Source: Clostridia bacterium (lineage in GTDB: Bacteria > Bacillota > Clostridia > Oscillospirales > Acutalibacteraceae). Taken from it: a stretch of DNA of 53,607 nt. Where the stretch lies: contig JAFWUH010000004.1 of NCBI GenBank assembly GCA_017524165.1, forward strand, positions 1 to 53,607, written 5' to 3'. Position numbers and translations under genes: made by a program. Positions 1-7,025 of this stretch are shown piece after piece; positions within the stretch are counted from its first letter, which is position 1, and the number at the start of each line of letters is the position of its first letter. A model generated the notes under the pieces. That model did not search any database, was not told the DNA's origin, and saw only the letters and a program-made list of their open reading frames with translations.

Positions 1-310
1 AGTGTATTTTGTGAGCCGGCAGACCGTCTAATGCTTCCGTCACCGCTTTATTAGTCAGCTTTCTCACCTCGCTGACCGGCTGACCTTTGATCAACTCGGT
101 TGCCATGGAACTGGAAGCAATCGCACTGCCGCATCCAAAGGTTTCAAACTTCACATCCCGGACGATATCATCCTCGATTTTTAAATAGATTTTCATAATA
201 TCTCCGCATTTGGCGTTGCCGACCTCCCCGATTCCGTTAGCATCTTCCAACACGCCGACATTACGGGGGTTGCGAAAATGATCCATTACTTTTTCACTGT
301 ATAAACTCAT
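1..310 (-). CDS. iscU: IscU/NifU-type Fe-S cluster scaffold (3' end outside window)
   Basis: Scaffold on which Fe-S clusters are assembled from sulfur delivered by the cysteine desulfurase encoded just upstream. The visible 103 residues carry the U-type signatures: the NPRNVG loop (14-19), Cys35 and Asp37 in AKCGD, and Cys60 in FGCGSA, which are cluster ligands in this family. The third ligand Cys normally follows the HKIH seen at the end and lies outside the window, so the gene is cut by the window edge and not mutated. ATG at 310 has an AAGGAG box 8 nt upstream. The gene starts 12 nt after the iscS stop, in the same operon. Whether it is a short IscU-like protein or a longer NifU with extra domains cannot be seen. 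Confidence 0.9.
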   Translation of the reverse strand, partial: MSLYSEKVMDHFRNPRNVGVLEDANGIGEVGNAKCGDIMKIYLKIEDDIVRDVKFETFGCGSAIASSSMATELIKGQPVSEVRKLTNKAVTEALDGLPAHKIH

Positions 311-322
311 TTGAATGACTCC

Positions 323-1507
323 TTACAAAATAAAATCTTTTTTCCCTGTTGTCAGATCTCGCCAAATCGGAGAAAATCCGCGTAGATAGGCAACAACTTC
401 TTGAACCGCCTGAATGATTTCATCGGCATCGGTTTCGGTAATATCCTCGCCGATACTCAAGCGCAAGGAACCGTGTGCCACATCATGCACTCTGCCTATT
501 GCCAACAGAACATGGCTCGGATCCAAAGAACCGGAGGTGCACGCACTGCCGGAGGAGGCGCAAATTCCCTTGTCATCCAAAAGCAACAGAAGCGATTCCC
601 CCTCGATCCCCTCAAAGCAGAAATTCACATTTCCCGGCAGTCTGTGGCATGCGTCGCCGTTGAGCGCCGCATGCGGGATCTGGCGTAATCCTGTAATTAA
701 CCGGTCTCGCACCTTTATAAGATGCGCCGCGGTTGTTTCCATGGCAGTAACCGATTCCTTCAGCGCCTCTGCCATTGCGGCGATCCCCGGCACATTTTCC
801 GTTCCTGCCCGTTTGCCGCGTTCCTGCGCCCCGCCTTCAATCAAATTTGTCAGCGGAACGCCTTTTTTAGCATAGAAAAATCCAACGCCCTTTGGACCGT
901 GAAACTTGTGTGCAGAGGCGGAAAGCAGATCAATATGATCCGCTTCCACATTCACCGGAATATGCCCGATCGCCTGCACGGCGTCTGTATGAAACAAAAC
1001 TCCCTTTTCCCGGCAAATCGCACCGATTTCCCGAATCGGCTGAATCGTGCCAATCTCGTTATTGGCATACATGATTGTCACCAGACAGGTATCGTCACGA
1101 ATAGCAGCTTCAACCTCTGACGGAATGATCAAGCCGTTCTCGTGAACATCTAAAAGTGTGACCTCAAAGCCCTCTTTTTCCAACGCCTTCAGCGTATGCA
1201 ATACCGCATGATGTTCAAAAGCAGACGACACAATATGCCATTTTCCCTGCCTTTTTCCATAAGCGGCGGCCGATCGAATCGCCTGATTGTCCGCCTCGCT
1301 CCCGCCGGAGGTAAAAATAATTTCCTTTGACGACGCGCCGATTATCCCGGCGATATCTGCCCGCGCTTTTTCAAGTATTTCCTTTGCTTTTTGTCCATGC
1401 GTATAAAGACTGGACGGATTTCCCCAGCCTTCCTGCCAGAGAGAAATCATGGTTTTCATCGCCGCATCACTCATCTTTGTGGTTGCGGCATTATCAGCAT
1501 AAATCAC
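323..1507 (-). CDS. iscS: Cysteine desulfurase (NifS/IscS family)
   Basis: PLP enzyme that removes sulfur from L-cysteine as an enzyme-bound persulfide for Fe-S cluster synthesis on the adjacent scaffold; cytosolic. The 394-residue length is typical. The PLP lysine is Lys201 in AHKFHGPKG, and the mobile-loop nucleophile is Cys323 in SSGSACTSG. The N-terminal YADNAATTK segment is typical of the family. The start is GTG at 1507 with AGGGAG 7 nt upstream. It is the first gene of a minus-strand operon (iscS-iscU) with a consensus promoter (TTGACA, 17 bp, TATAAT). The promoter spacer contains an operator-like 15-mer that also occurs in the promoter of the divergent Rrf2 regulator, which suggests repression by that protein. 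Confidence 0.95.
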   Translation of the reverse strand: MIYADNAATTKMSDAAMKTMISLWQEGWGNPSSLYTHGQKAKEILEKARADIAGIIGASSKEIIFTSGGSEADNQAIRSAAAYGKRQGKWHIVSSAFEHHAVLHTLKALEKEGFEVTLLDVHENGLIIPSEVEAAIRDDTCLVTIMYANNEIGTIQPIREIGAICREKGVLFHTDAVQAIGHIPVNVEADHIDLLSASAHKFHGPKGVGFFYAKKGVPLTNLIEGGAQERGKRAGTENVPGIAAMAEALKESVTAMETTAAHLIKVRDRLITGLRQIPHAALNGDACHRLPGNVNFCFEGIEGESLLLLLDDKGICASSGSACTSGSLDPSHVLLAIGRVHDVAHGSLRLSIGEDITETDADEIIQAVQEVVAYLRGFSPIWRDLTTGKKDFIL

Positions 1508-1538
1508 TTTTTTGCTCCCTTCTCATCCTTTTATAAGC

Positions 1539-1567
1539 ATTATAAACCTATTTGCCTACTTTGTCAA
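1539..1567 (-). promoter_or_regulatory. iscS promoter (-35 TTGACA / -10 TATAAT)
   Basis: On the minus strand TTGACA (1562-1567) and TATAAT (1539-1544) are separated by exactly 17 bp, a perfect sigma-A consensus. The spacer (1545-1561) contains one copy of the 15-bp repeat discussed with the Rrf2 operator. Confidence 0.9.
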
Positions 1568-1606
1568 TAGGTTTTATTTTTTTCTTGATTTACCTATTTA
1601 CCTACT
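1544..1606. promoter_or_regulatory. Candidate Rrf2/IscR operator: duplicated 15-mer in both divergent promoters
   Basis: The 15-mer ACCTATTTRCCTACT occurs at 1546-1560 and 1592-1606 (one mismatch), 46 bp apart in the same orientation. The first copy sits in the -35/-10 spacer of the leftward iscS promoter and the second in the spacer of the rightward regulator promoter. A perfect 8-bp inverted repeat (AAACCTAT at 1544-1551, ATAGGTTT at 1567-1574) overlaps the first copy. A protein bound to either copy would block RNA polymerase. The natural candidate is the Rrf2 protein encoded at 1642. Confidence 0.7.
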
Positions 1607-1613
1607 GTATAAT
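1585..1613 (+). promoter_or_regulatory. Promoter of the Rrf2 regulator gene
   Basis: TTGATT (1585-1590), a 17-bp spacer and TATAAT (1608-1613). The spacer is almost entirely the second operator-like 15-mer. Confidence 0.85.
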
Positions 1614-1641
1614 AATAAAAAAAGCGCAAGGAGGATGCCGT

Positions 1642-2040
1642 ATGATTTCGACCAAAGGGCGATATGCGATACGCGTCATGATTGATCTTGCCGAAAACGA
1701 TACCGGAAACTATATCCCGTTAAAGGATATTGCCGCCCGGCAGGAGATTTCAAAAAAATATCTGGAGATTATTGTCCGAGACATGGTTGCCGGCGGATTA
1801 TTGATCGGCGCCAGCGGAAAAGGCGGCGGCTATAAACTTTGCCGAAAGCCGGAAGACTATACCATCGGTGAAATTATCGAATTGATGGAGGGACCCCTGA
1901 CACCTGTTGCCTGCCTTGCAACCGATGCCGCGCCCTGTCCGCGAGCCTCGGTCTGCGAAACCCTTCCCTTGTGGATGGAATATGATCAAATGACGCATGA
2001 TTTTTTCTACGGAAAGCATCTGAATGATTTTATCAAATAG
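1642..2040 (+). CDS. iscR: Rrf2-family transcriptional regulator (IscR-like)
   Basis: Winged-helix regulator of 132 residues, normal for Rrf2. The N-terminus (MISTKGRYAIRVMIDLA) and the DIAARQEISKKYLEIIV recognition-helix segment are typical. The GKGGGYKL wing follows near residue 60. Three cysteines lie in a C-x7-C-x5-C pattern near residues 91-105, where IscR binds a [2Fe-2S] cluster, so Fe-S sensing is plausible; the spacing differs from the C-x5-C-x5-C of E. coli IscR. The start is the ATG at 1642, preceded by AAGGAGG. An upstream in-frame extension would run through the promoter and is not credible. The gene is divergent from iscS-iscU, and the shared operator implies autoregulation plus control of that operon. 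It could instead be a CymR-like cysteine regulator. Confidence 0.88.
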   Translation: MISTKGRYAIRVMIDLAENDTGNYIPLKDIAARQEISKKYLEIIVRDMVAGGLLIGASGKGGGYKLCRKPEDYTIGEIIELMEGPLTPVACLATDAAPCPRASVCETLPLWMEYDQMTHDFFYGKHLNDFIK

Positions 2041-2085
2041 ATAACTTTTCCCCGTGAATGGAATCCACTCAAGCCGATTTCGATA

Positions 2086-2114
2086 TTGACATCTTCTTTC
2101 AAAACGATTATACT
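2086..2114 (+). promoter_or_regulatory. Promoter of the DUF975 gene
   Basis: TTGACA (2086-2091), a 17-bp spacer and TATACT (2109-2114), 42 bp before the ATG. Confidence 0.85.
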
Positions 2115-2155
2115 GAATGATGGTCAAAAACCAAAAATTTTTAAGGGGAGATTTT

Positions 2156-2743
2156 ATGTTTAACAGAAGAGAAATTAAAGAACGCGCAAAGCAACAGCTC
2201 GGGAACAGTATTTTTGCAAACAATTGGTTGTTTGCGCTGGTGGTTATCTTGATTTCAGGCGCCATAAGCGCTGTTGCCGGAACTGCGGGTATCCTTGCCG
2301 TTTTGGTTACAGGCCCGCTGGCTTACGGTGTTGCATTCTTGTTTTTAAAGCAGGCACGCGACGGACAAAAGATGGTAATTACCGATGTTTTCAAAGGCTT
2401 TACCGATGATTTCGGCGGAAATGTTGTTCTTATACTGTTAGAGACTATTTTTGTTGCACTTTGGACAATGCTGTTCATCATTCCCGGTATTGTGAAAGCA
2501 TATTCCTATTCAATGATTTTTTACATTAAGGCAGATCATCCGGAATATGATTGGCATCAATGCTTTGATGAAAGTAAACGCATTACTTCGGGACACAAAT
2601 GGGATCTTTTCGTACTCGATTTAAGCTTTATCGGATGGCTGATCGTCGGCTCTATTTGCTTGGGTGTCGGTAATCTTTGGGTGTCCGCTTATATGACCGC
2701 TGCAAAAGCACAGGCATATGAAGCTATTAAAAACGCACAGTAA
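2156..2743 (+). CDS. DUF975 family integral membrane protein
   Basis: Membrane protein of 195 residues whose biochemical role is not known. The start MFNRREIKERAKQQL matches the amphipathic opening of DUF975 proteins. Four to five hydrophobic segments follow (roughly residues 20-45, 45-60, 88-112, 145-185), with the family-type stretch FIIPGIVKAYSYSM and the soluble DESKRITSGHKW loop. The ATG at 2156 has an AAGGGGAG box; an in-frame ATG 39 nt upstream overlaps the expected transcription start and lacks a ribosome site. The gene is monocistronic, between its own promoter and a bidirectional terminator. A function in membrane stress or transport would be a guess. Confidence 0.8.
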   Translation: MFNRREIKERAKQQLGNSIFANNWLFALVVILISGAISAVAGTAGILAVLVTGPLAYGVAFLFLKQARDGQKMVITDVFKGFTDDFGGNVVLILLETIFVALWTMLFIIPGIVKAYSYSMIFYIKADHPEYDWHQCFDESKRITSGHKWDLFVLDLSFIGWLIVGSICLGVGNLWVSAYMTAAKAQAYEAIKNAQ

Positions 2744-2797
2744 ACGAACTACAGGTTTTCACTGATTCATTGAAAAATTGTGATTGGAAACATAAAA

Positions 2798-2829
2798 GGG
2801 TGCTTGTTCCGTGAGCAAGCACCCTTTTT
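2798..2829. terminator. Bidirectional terminator between the DUF975 and VWA genes
   Basis: GGGTGCTTG (2798-2806) pairs with CAAGCACCC (2815-2823), followed by TTTTTA on plus. The minus strand also has a TTTTATG tract, so the hairpin serves both converging genes. Confidence 0.88.
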
Positions 2830-2869
2830 ATTGTTTACGGCATATATTTTGATTTTGCCAAAGCGGCTG

Positions 2870-3532
2870 TTAAACTTTGCCTTTTCTGTTTTGGAAATCG
2901 TCGTCGATATCCTTGCACCAGGACGCTTCAATCGGTTGATTTTTTCGCATTTTACAGACCGTCTGCGCCACGGTACGGAACAGGACGGCAGTCCCTCCCT
3001 TATCCGCATGGTAATTGACTGCTCTGTCAGCACCGATACCAAAGTGTTTTGCGGTTTCGACAGAATCAATATTGGCGCCGATAAAAAGGAATTCCCAACC
3101 GAACTTTTCTTTCTGATGCTTGACCATCTTTTTCACTTCATTGCTGGAGAAAATATGACTTGCGTTTTCGAGTCCATCGGTTGTAATGACGAACATCGTA
3201 TGCTCCGGCACATCTTCGGGGCGGGCGTATTTATGGATATTTTCAATGTGTTTGATGGCTCCGCCGATCGCGTCGATCAGCGCCGTGCTGCCGCGGACAA
3301 AGTATTCCTTGTCGGTCATTGGTTTGATTTTGTCAAGACTTACCCGGTCATGGATCACCTCGCTGACATTGTCAAACAGAACCGTAGAAACATAGCACTT
3401 GCCGTCTTCCTTTTTCTGCTTCTCAATCAGCGAATTGAAGCCGCCGATTGTGTCGCTCTCCAATCCCGCCATGGAACCGCTTCTGTCCAGAATAAATACC
3501 AATTCCGTAATGTTGTTTTTGACCTTTTTCAT
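2870..3532 (-). CDS. VWA-domain protein (cytosolic, TerY-like)
   Basis: A 220-residue von Willebrand A domain with no signal peptide or membrane segment. The metal-ion-dependent adhesion site is complete: DRSGSM (16-21), the Thr of GSTALIDAI, and the Asp of TTDGLEN. The fold is therefore expected to bind Mg2+ and mediate a protein interaction. The chosen start is the ATG at 3532, 8 nt after GGAGG; an upstream TTG at 3547 lies inside that ribosome site and is rejected. Similar small VWA proteins in Clostridia are often found beside the kind of helical HTH-like protein encoded upstream here (3669-4277), so the two may act together. Substrate unknown. Confidence 0.8.
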   Translation of the reverse strand: MKKVKNNITELVFILDRSGSMAGLESDTIGGFNSLIEKQKKEDGKCYVSTVLFDNVSEVIHDRVSLDKIKPMTDKEYFVRGSTALIDAIGGAIKHIENIHKYARPEDVPEHTMFVITTDGLENASHIFSSNEVKKMVKHQKEKFGWEFLFIGANIDSVETAKHFGIGADRAVNYHADKGGTAVLFRTVAQTVCKMRKNQPIEASWCKDIDDDFQNRKGKV

Positions 3533-3553
3533 TTTCTTTTCCTCCAAAAAATT

Positions 3554-3594
3554 AATGTGACCGTTCGGTCTCTTGACCTTACGATCACATTATA
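3554..3594 (-). promoter_or_regulatory. Promoter -10 and long imperfect inverted repeat upstream of the VWA gene
   Basis: On minus, TATAAT occupies 3589-3594; the -35 is not obvious. It overlaps a 17-nt inverted repeat (arms 3554-3570 and 3575-3591, 4-nt loop, three mismatches) that would form a hairpin in the 5' UTR or serve as an operator. A second small inverted repeat (TGTCGC/GCGACA, 3615-3633) lies between this promoter and the upstream gene and could be a weak terminator. Confidence 0.5.
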
Positions 3595-3668
3595 GCGGAT
3601 TATTTTTGAAAATGTGTCGCGCGAAAAGCGACAAAATTTAAATTCACAACCGAAAAATAATTTATTTT

Positions 3669-4277
3669 TTACACACCCAAAAGTGCCTGATCAAAGGCAA
3701 AAAGCGCCTCGTTGATCTCAAACATATTATAATTTCCATTCGTGATAAAATACTCGATGATAATATCAAACTTGTTGCTGTGTGACAGCGCAAAACCGGC
3801 TTTTTGAAGCATATCTTTGGTTTCTTCAAGTGAAAGCTCCAAAGCAATGGCAAAAGCAAGCGCCGTCGTTTTGCTGGGTTTATATAATCTATTGCTTCTG
3901 ATTTTTGAAAAAAGTTTGCGATCTATATTCGCTTTTTTATAACACTCCGCATCTTCCATTCCCTTTTCATCAATCTTGCGAAGCAACATTTCGGAAAAGC
4001 TCTCGTCGATTTGTTTCAGCGCATCGTCCAAAGACGCCGCCGTTGCCATCGACGCTTGTTCCAACGGCAATGCCTTTGTCTTGCGCAGGACGGCACCGTC
4101 TGCAACCGGTTTACACGCCGACGCACTCCGCCCGGCACCTTTTTCCCGCACCCGGTTTCGTTCATCGGATAAAAAGTGCTCCTCCACATAGCGGTCATGA
4201 ATAAAAGCAGCTATCTCCTCAAAGAGTTTTTTGTCAAAAAGTTTTGTTTTGTCTTTTCGTATTAATTTTAATGGCAT
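3669..4277 (-). CDS. Helical protein with C-terminal HTH-like domain, partner of the VWA protein
   Basis: A 202-residue soluble protein. Residues about 1-75 are charged and low in recognisable motifs ([18 protein letters not shown]). The C-terminal ~110 residues have an XRE-like helical pattern: [18 protein letters not shown], then [18 protein letters not shown], then [19 protein letters not shown]. This arrangement recurs in Clostridia next to VWA proteins and probably binds nucleic acid or a protein partner, but no function is established. ATG at 4277 has AAGGAT 6 nt upstream. It lies 46 nt after luxS on the same strand, so may be cotranscribed with it. Confidence 0.7.
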   Translation of the reverse strand: MPLKLIRKDKTKLFDKKLFEEIAAFIHDRYVEEHFLSDERNRVREKGAGRSASACKPVADGAVLRKTKALPLEQASMATAASLDDALKQIDESFSEMLLRKIDEKGMEDAECYKKANIDRKLFSKIRSNRLYKPSKTTALAFAIALELSLEETKDMLQKAGFALSHSNKFDIIIEYFITNGNYNMFEINEALFAFDQALLGV

Positions 4278-4323
4278 AATCTTATCCTTAAAAATTCAGA
4301 AAATCATTTTATTCACAGATTCA

Positions 4324-4848
4324 TCATGAATCGTAGAAATGCTGTCCGTCATCTGTCATGAGCCGTTCGGTCTTAGGATATTCAAAGATAGCGTTGTTTT
4401 CGGCGTTTGCTTCAAGATAATCCGCAAATTCTTTTGCATACCATTTTGCCATTTCAAGATTGTGCATCAGGTAGTGTCCGCAATTGACAGGGGTAGCACC
4501 GGAAACTTCCTGTGCTTTACCGACCGATTTGAAGGCGCTCAACATCAGCTCATATAGCTCCTGCGGGGCACGGTCGCCTTTAAGTATGAGATAAAAACCT
4601 GTCAGACAGCCCATTGGACCCCAATAAACGATCTCGTCTTTCCAATCAGAATCATTCCGAAGAAAAGTTGCAATAATATGTTCCAGCGAATGCATGGCGG
4701 CAACATCAATGACCGGCTCCCTGTTTGGTCTTTTAAGCCTTATATCATAGGTGGTAACCGAATAGTCGCCTAAACGGTCGACTCTGCTTGTGAAAATACC
4801 GGGTATAATCTGTGTATGATCTATTGAAAAGCTCTGTATTAATTCCAT
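4324..4848 (-). CDS. luxS: S-ribosylhomocysteine lyase LuxS
   Basis: Cleaves S-ribosylhomocysteine to homocysteine and DPD, the precursor of autoinducer-2, in the activated methyl cycle; cytosolic metalloenzyme. All key residues are present: His53 and His57 in HSLEHI with Glu56, catalytic Cys81 in MGCLTGFY, and metal-ligand Cys123 in NCGH. The 174-residue length is slightly longer than the usual ~155-160. ATG at 4848 has AGGAG 8 nt upstream. No SAM riboswitch or clear promoter was recognised in the 145-nt gap upstream (4849-4993). Confidence 0.96.
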   Translation of the reverse strand: MELIQSFSIDHTQIIPGIFTSRVDRLGDYSVTTYDIRLKRPNREPVIDVAAMHSLEHIIATFLRNDSDWKDEIVYWGPMGCLTGFYLILKGDRAPQELYELMLSAFKSVGKAQEVSGATPVNCGHYLMHNLEMAKWYAKEFADYLEANAENNAIFEYPKTERLMTDDGQHFYDS

Positions 4849-4993
4849 TTTTGTTTCTCCTATGTTTCAACGATAATTGTGATTGCAGAAATAGCTTCCT
4901 TTGAAAAAACAAAATGCCTGTGAATCAGCTGTTTGTTCTTCAACTTCCAATCTGCAAAACTTTTGTTCAGTATATTTTAAAATAAAAAACACT

Positions 4994-6589
4994 TTATTTA
5001 CTCAACAGAATCCTTTGATCCAGGTTGTCGAGCCGCTTTGCATCACAGGTGATCTGAAAAATCATAAGCATAACATTTGTGCCCGTATCAAGATAATCAA
5101 GCACAATGCCGACAGTGGTCGCCAGAATGATTGCCTCCGTAGGGATCCCGAGACCGGAGAACAAAACAGTATAGCAAAGAATATCTGCTCCCGGAATAGG
5201 CGGCATAGCAATGGTGATTAATGTGGAGACCGCTACAGCCATCACGAGCCATGGAATACTGACAGCGATCTGATAGTTCTCAGCCAAAGTACAGACGAGT
5301 ACGGTGAAATAAATCACGCTTGACGGCATATAAATCACAGCGCCCAGCGAGTATACGAACGATGTCAAATTTTTATTTACGCCAAGTTTCTTCTCGCAAG
5401 TTTCCATCCCGATCTGAAAAGCGGAAACGCTGGAAGCGGAAGTGAACGCTACCAGGAACGGAGGGAGAACTTTTTTCATCAACAGTATCGGGGAACATTT
5501 CAAGCGAAGCGAAGATATAATCCATACAATCACGGTGAGAATAATAACTATAACCGCAATCAGTATGATCGGCTTTAACACAGATATTAAAACGCTTGCC
5601 TGCCCCGACCAGATTAACTGTAACAACATACTGAAAACAAACAACGGTACCAACGCACAGACAGATGAAACGATTTGCTGAAACAGCATCGCTGATTCCT
5701 CAATCAGTCCGCGAACACGACTTCCGCGTTCACCGATTGCAAGAAGCGCACAGCCCACAAATGTTGAAATGACGATAATGTGGAGGGTGTTGCCCGTTTT
5801 GAACGGATCGACGATGTTTGTCGGCAGAATGTCAAAAAACATGCGGCTGATCTGATCGAAAGCGGAGACTTGCTCCTGTCCGCCTGAGGAAAAGTTCAGC
5901 TTTACAAACGGCAGAGTGATGACGGCGGAAATCGCACCAATCGCAAAGGAGATACCAATAAACCGGGCAATGACCGATTTCCCCGTTCGTCCGAGCGTTG
6001 CGGAATCACCCATCCCCAGTATACCGCTGCATATCGTCAAAAAAATCATCAAACCGGCAAAGGTGTTCAGTAACCCCAAAAAGCAATTTGAAACGGGAGA
6101 AAGCAGGGAATCATTAATGGTCAGCCGTACAGTGTCCGGAATGATATTTCCGAGTGTGCCCAAAACCACAGCGGCAATCGCAGCAAGCATGATATAAAAC
6201 AAGGTACTTCGTTTCGGTCTGTTTGCCAAAACAAGAGAAACCGTGTTGGACTTGCCCCTGCAACTCCATGCCGGAAACAAACCAAGTGAACGCATCATAT
6301 CGTCAGCCAACGGATTATCGCCGGTTTTAGAAGGATCAAACGGTTCCGCTTCATAATGCAAGCGGAACATATGACGCCCGAATTGCTTCCCGAGACCGAC
6401 GCTGATCTTCATACTGCTTCCACAATGCGTCAATATATTGATCAGGATTTCTTCCACGGTCAATCGGATACGCTGAACACTGCGGTATTCCGCGTTAAGC
6501 TTGTGCAGATAATCCTGCACCTCAGCGGAAATCGTATCAACGGCAACTGCATTTAATGTATATTCCTTATAGACTAACCTCATTATCAT
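4994..6589 (-). CDS. Fusion of an HATPase-like domain with a dicarboxylate/amino-acid:cation symporter (SDF) domain
   Basis: A 531-residue protein with two parts. Residues about 5-115 resemble anti-sigma-factor-type HATPases (RsbW/SpoIIAB): the N-box-like helix RIRLTVEEILINILTH and a degenerate glycine region before SNTVSLVL. Residues about 125-525 are a multi-pass sodium:dicarboxylate carrier with the serine-rich hairpin (FTSASSVSAF), SLGAVIYM, PPIPGAD and DTGTNV. The family's NMDGT motif reads YMPSS and the last cation-site region is altered, so substrate and coupling may differ. The start is uncertain between ATG 6589 and ATG 6583, both served by one GGAG. It has its own extended -10 promoter and stands alone. 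No domain of this type is expected at the N-terminus of a standard carrier. Confidence 0.75.
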   Translation of the reverse strand: MIMRLVYKEYTLNAVAVDTISAEVQDYLHKLNAEYRSVQRIRLTVEEILINILTHCGSSMKISVGLGKQFGRHMFRLHYEAEPFDPSKTGDNPLADDMMRSLGLFPAWSCRGKSNTVSLVLANRPKRSTLFYIMLAAIAAVVLGTLGNIIPDTVRLTINDSLLSPVSNCFLGLLNTFAGLMIFLTICSGILGMGDSATLGRTGKSVIARFIGISFAIGAISAVITLPFVKLNFSSGGQEQVSAFDQISRMFFDILPTNIVDPFKTGNTLHIIVISTFVGCALLAIGERGSRVRGLIEESAMLFQQIVSSVCALVPLFVFSMLLQLIWSGQASVLISVLKPIILIAVIVIILTVIVWIISSLRLKCSPILLMKKVLPPFLVAFTSASSVSAFQIGMETCEKKLGVNKNLTSFVYSLGAVIYMPSSVIYFTVLVCTLAENYQIAVSIPWLVMAVAVSTLITIAMPPIPGADILCYTVLFSGLGIPTEAIILATTVGIVLDYLDTGTNVMLMIFQITCDAKRLDNLDQRILLSK

Positions 6590-6620
6590 TCATCTCCGCA
6601 AATTCCGATTTGTAAAGGTA

Positions 6621-6629
6621 ATTATATCA
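6621..6629 (-). promoter_or_regulatory. Extended -10 promoter of the carrier gene
   Basis: Minus strand TGATATAAT: TATAAT at 6621-6626 with TG one base upstream. The -35 (near 6644-6649) is poor, as is common with extended -10 promoters. Confidence 0.5.
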
Positions 6630-6698
6630 TAATTCTACATCAAAGAAAAGCTGACATTTCTGATTTCTCAAAAAACTCGGCTTTTTTATGCAGTTTTC

Positions 6699-6741
6699 AA
6701 AAAAGAAGAACCTCAACTACGCGTTTGCGTGTCGCGGTTCT
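6699..6741 (-). terminator. Hairpin with T-rich tail between tRNA-Leu and the carrier gene
   Basis: AGAACC (6707-6712) pairs with GGTTCT (6736-6741), with a smaller ACGC/GCGT stem inside. On minus it is followed by TCTTTTTTG. It may be a second terminator behind the tRNA or the tail of a small RNA. The rest of 6590-6797 holds the carrier promoter and nothing else recognised. Confidence 0.5.
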
Positions 6742-6797
6742 CGACCGGTTAAAGTATTCATAACGCAAGCAACCGGCTTCGGAGAAAAAACCATAGA

Positions 6798-6832
6798 TAA
6801 AAACAGAGCCTAACCCGGATCGGGTCAGGCCC
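6798..6832 (-). terminator. Terminator of tRNA-Leu
   Basis: Minus-strand hairpin GGGCCTGACCC / GGGTTAGGCTC (6806-6832, two G-U pairs) followed by TGTTTTTAT, starting 7 nt after the CCA end of the tRNA. Confidence 0.85.
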
Positions 6833-6838
6833 TGCCTG

Positions 6839-6925
6839 TGGTGCCGGTGGCCGGACTCGAACCGGCACGGTATCGCTACCGGTGGATTTTGAGTCCACTA
6901 CGTCTGCCAATTCCATCACACCGGC
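6839..6925 (-). tRNA. tRNA-Leu (anticodon CAA)
   Basis: Minus-strand cloverleaf of 87 nt including an encoded CCA. Acceptor GCCGGTG (6925-6919) pairs with CACCGGC (6849-6843), with discriminator A at 6842 and CCA at 6841-6839. The anticodon stem GTGGA/TCCAC holds loop CTCAAAA, giving anticodon CAA for the UUG codon. A long variable arm (CGGTAGCGATACCG) and T-loop GTTCGAGTC are as expected for leucine. It has its own promoter and terminator, so it is independent of the tyrS operon upstream. Confidence 0.96.
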
Positions 6926-6968
6926 ATATTTCGGTGAAAAACAAATCTCTCACCGAAACAGCAAAGCT

Positions 6969-6997
6969 ATTATACAATATTCTCATTCTAAAATCAA
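6969..6997 (-). promoter_or_regulatory. Promoter of tRNA-Leu
   Basis: Minus strand TTGATT (6992-6997), a 17-bp spacer and TATAAT (6969-6974). Transcription would start about 35-40 nt before the mature tRNA end. Confidence 0.85.
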
Positions 6998-7025
6998 GCA
7001 TTATTTTTAGAAAAAATAAATTTTT

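Noticed and set aside
1-310. IscU as a broken gene
   Set aside because: The frame is intact up to the window edge; the missing third cysteine simply lies outside.
4849-4993. SAM riboswitch before luxS
   Set aside because: The gap is short and lacks the conserved SAM-I or SAM-II core elements.
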